Assembly (NCBI GenBank): GCA_021807965.1
Contig: JAKBCI010000092.1
Span: forward strand, 1-6,975
Origin: Actinomycetes bacterium
GTDB lineage: Bacteria > Actinomycetota > Acidimicrobiia > Acidimicrobiales > RAAP-2
Reading direction: 5' to 3'
Length of the DNA: 6,975 nucleotides
Part shown: positions 5,102 through 6,975 of the stretch, one piece after another
How positions within the stretch are numbered: position 1 is the first letter of the stretch
Layout: each line of letters opens with the position of its first letter
Position numbers and translations under genes: made by a program
The notes under the pieces: generated by a model
What the model was told of the DNA's origin: nothing
The model's database searches: none
Seen by the model: the letters and a program-made list of their open reading frames with translations, nothing else

Positions 5102-6975
5102 ATGAGAGACAGTTCTACTGGCATAGGCAAGCGGGGAGCCGGTCGTCGGATGTTGTCGCGCCTGGCGCCCGTCGTCGTCGCGCTCGGACTCGCGATCGGC
5201 GTGGCGGTGCCCGCGTCGGCGGGCGGGACGCCGACCACGTTTACGTCCATCAGCCCGGTCACGGGTTCGACGAGCGGTGGGACGGCTTTCACCATCACTG
5301 GTTCGGGATTCACGTCCGCGACGACGGTCACCATCGGCGGCGCCGCGGCGACGAGCGTCGTTGACGTAAGTTCGACGTCGCTGACCGGCGTGACACCGGC
5401 TGGCGTCACGGGCGCTCAGGACGTCGTCGTCACCGATCCAACTAACGGATCAGTGACCGCGACGGGCGCCTTCACGTATTCGAGCGTGGTGCTCTCGTCG
5501 TCGAGCGTCGTCGCGGGAACGTCGCTCGACGTGAGCGGCTTCACCATTCCGGGCGCGACGGTCGTCGCCTCCTTTGACCACGTGAGCGCGACGGTGAGCG
5601 CCAGCACTACCACCGGCTCCTACCTGGCGACGCTCACCCCGCAGAAGGCGACGTCGGCTGGCTACCTCTACTCGCAAGTCAACGTGAGCGCGAACGCGGC
5701 GACGATCAGCACCGCGGCCGACGTGGCGACGGTCACCCAGGCCCTCACCGGCGCGTCACAGCTCACCCAGGGGACCGGCACGTGCAGCAACACGTCGTAC
5801 TGCCTCGATCCGTCACTCGCGCCGGGGACCCAGTACGACGTGATCACCCTCATCGGTTCGGGCCTCACCAACTACGTCAGCATCAACAACAGCGACTTCG
5901 TTGGCACCGTGGGCTCGGGCAATCCCTCGCTGTCGAGTCTCACGGGACCCTACGTCACCTTCGCCAACGCGTCGGGCGTCCAGTACGTGGCGGCCTGGGT
6001 GTGGGCCGGTCAGATCGGTCCGAAGTGGGTCCTGTACTCGGTTGCCGGTACCACGATCGGTTCACCGGTGACGAGTGAGATCAGCGGCACCTACGTCGCG
6101 ACGCCGTTCAACGATCCCGCGATCACCGGCTCGGCGTCGATCACCTTTGACGCCGCGGGTACCAGTGAGGGCTTCTCGCCCATGGTCGGTTCGAACGCTG
6201 GGGGCACGAATTTCACGATCAGCATCGCTGGCTCGTACACGGTGACCGGCGTGTCGATCGGCGGGGTGCCGGTGACCTCATTCACCACGACGGTCTCGAG
6301 CACGAGTCCGACCATCACCTCGGTGTCGGGCGTCACCGCACCGGCTACGGCGGGGCTCGACTCGGTGGTCATCACGTACACCGGCGGCTCCTTCACTCTG
6401 CCGAGCGTCTTTACGTACGTCGGCTTCGCCGCGATTTCGCCGTCGTCGGGACCCACGTGGGCTCCCCAAGCGATCGTGATTACCGGTGGCGGCTTCACGG
6501 GCAGCACCGGCGCGACCATCGGTGGCAATCCGGTCTCATCCTTCCAGGTCGTGAGTGACACCGAGATCACCGGCTTCACGCCCACCGGTGGCGTCGGACC
6601 GGCGAACGTCGTGATCGCGAGCGCCTACGGGAATCTGGTCGGCGTCGGGGCGTACACGTACCTCGCCGTGCCGTTGAACAGCGGTGGCGGCACGAGCAGC
6701 CTTCAGACGCAGGCGCCGCTCGTGATCACGAGCACCTCGGGCACCGCGGGCACGCCGCTCACGCTCACCACGAGCGGGGGCTCGGGAACCGGCGCGGTGA
6801 GCTTCACCCTCGTCAGCGCCGGCAGCGCGACGTGCGCGCTCAACGGCGCCGTGCTGAGCGCCTCGAGCGCGGGAACCTGCACGGTGAGTGCGACCAAGGC
6901 CGCCGACGCGACCTACGCCGCCACCAGTTCACCGGCGACGACGATCACGTTCACCGCGGCTCTCCTCGCCCAGGC
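5102..6975 (+). CDS. Secreted IPT/TIG and Ig-like repeat protein (3' truncated)
   Basis: Translating from ATG 5102 gives 624 codons with no stop to the window end, so the gene continues outside. Residues 1-40 form a long signal peptide: basic N-region (KRGAGRR at 10-16), hydrophobic core 21-36, cleavage site ASA|GG after residue 40. RRML resembles a Tat pair only weakly; Sec is more likely. An IPT/TIG domain follows (about 43-130, with SPVTGSTSGGTAFTITGSGF and TVTIGG). Residues 131-355 are unclassified, Ser/Thr-rich, with a cysteine pair at 228/234 and tryptophans at 299, 301 and 309. Two further IPT-like units lie at about 356-440 (divergent) and 443-522 (SPSSGPTWAPQAIVITGGGF, ATIGGNPV). A Gly/Ser linker leads to an Ig-like repeat (539-617) with cysteines 578 and 593, a type often found in long tandem arrays. 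Likely extracellular or surface-bound, perhaps adhesive; no enzyme domain is visible. No anchor is seen in this part. Confidence 0.88.
   Translation, partial: MRDSSTGIGKRGAGRRMLSRLAPVVVALGLAIGVAVPASAGGTPTTFTSISPVTGSTSGGTAFTITGSGFTSATTVTIGGAAATSVVDVSSTSLTGVTPAGVTGAQDVVVTDPTNGSVTATGAFTYSSVVLSSSSVVAGTSLDVSGFTIPGATVVASFDHVSATVSASTTTGSYLATLTPQKATSAGYLYSQVNVSANAATISTAADVATVTQALTGASQLTQGTGTCSNTSYCLDPSLAPGTQYDVITLIGSGLTNYVSINNSDFVGTVGSGNPSLSSLTGPYVTFANASGVQYVAAWVWAGQIGPKWVLYSVAGTTIGSPVTSEISGTYVATPFNDPAITGSASITFDAAGTSEGFSPMVGSNAGGTNFTISIAGSYTVTGVSIGGVPVTSFTTTVSSTSPTITSVSGVTAPATAGLDSVVITYTGGSFTLPSVFTYVGFAAISPSSGPTWAPQAIVITGGGFTGSTGATIGGNPVSSFQVVSDTEITGFTPTGGVGPANVVIASAYGNLVGVGAYTYLAVPLNSGGGTSSLQTQAPLVITSTSGTAGTPLTLTTSGGSGTGAVSFTLVSAGSATCALNGAVLSASSAGTCTVSATKAADATYAATSSPATTITFTAALLAQ

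Noticed and set aside
5138..5170. Tat signal at the start of the secreted protein
   Set aside because: GRRMLSR has the twin arginines but lacks the preceding Ser/Thr and the Phe-Leu-Lys pattern. A Sec signal with ASA cleavage explains the sequence as well.
6091..6585. 164-codon minus-strand frame with hydrophobic, proline-rich product
   Set aside because: It is antisense to the continuous secreted-protein frame. Thr/Ser/Val-rich sense codons give Pro/Val-rich antisense sequence, and there is no start signal.

Overview
The window comes from a high-GC bacterium, most likely an actinomycete (Actinomycetota). The coding regions are strongly GC-biased at third positions. One gene encodes an F420-dependent luciferase-like oxidoreductase of a type typical of actinobacteria, and at least two genes appear to be transcribed without leaders (TAnnnT, six bases, start codon). 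Long secreted proteins built from FN3 and IPT/TIG repeats would fit Acidimicrobiia, but that class-level guess is inference only.

Layout. Bases 1-1377 are the 3' end of a large surface or secreted protein: one Ig-like repeat followed by four FN3-type modules, with the true C-terminus present. A strong hairpin (1387-1429) separates it from a small four-helix membrane protein (1448-1894). That gene meets a minus-strand pair tail to tail, and the two stop codons share a CTAG. The pair is an F420-dependent LLM oxidoreductase (2316-3203) followed by a SRPBCC/polyketide-cyclase-like protein (1891-2319), coupled through a GTGA stop/start overlap. Divergent from the oxidoreductase, only 51 bases away, is a long membrane-anchored alpha/beta hydrolase (3255-4868). 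Its C-terminus carries an extra domain that looks like DUF3293.

A 233-base, AT-richer intergenic region (4869-5101) follows, with small hairpins, a duplicated TGTCAAATG/AATGACGT motif and a plausible promoter. It leads into a second large secreted protein (5102 to the window end). That protein has a signal peptide, an IPT/TIG domain, an unclassified beta-rich stretch, two further IPT-like units and the first copy of a cysteine-containing Ig-like repeat. It is open to the last base, so its 3' end lies outside the window.

Functionally, three small-molecule or lipid-type proteins (oxidoreductase, SRPBCC protein, hydrolase) and one membrane protein sit between two extracellular repeat proteins. 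The oxidoreductase and SRPBCC protein are very probably co-expressed. The divergent hydrolase may share their control region. Nothing visible ties the surface proteins to this enzyme cluster. No RNA genes, CRISPR arrays, insertion sequences or phage genes were found. The most unusual items are the hydrolase-DUF3293 fusion and the repeat-bearing AT-rich leader of the second surface protein.
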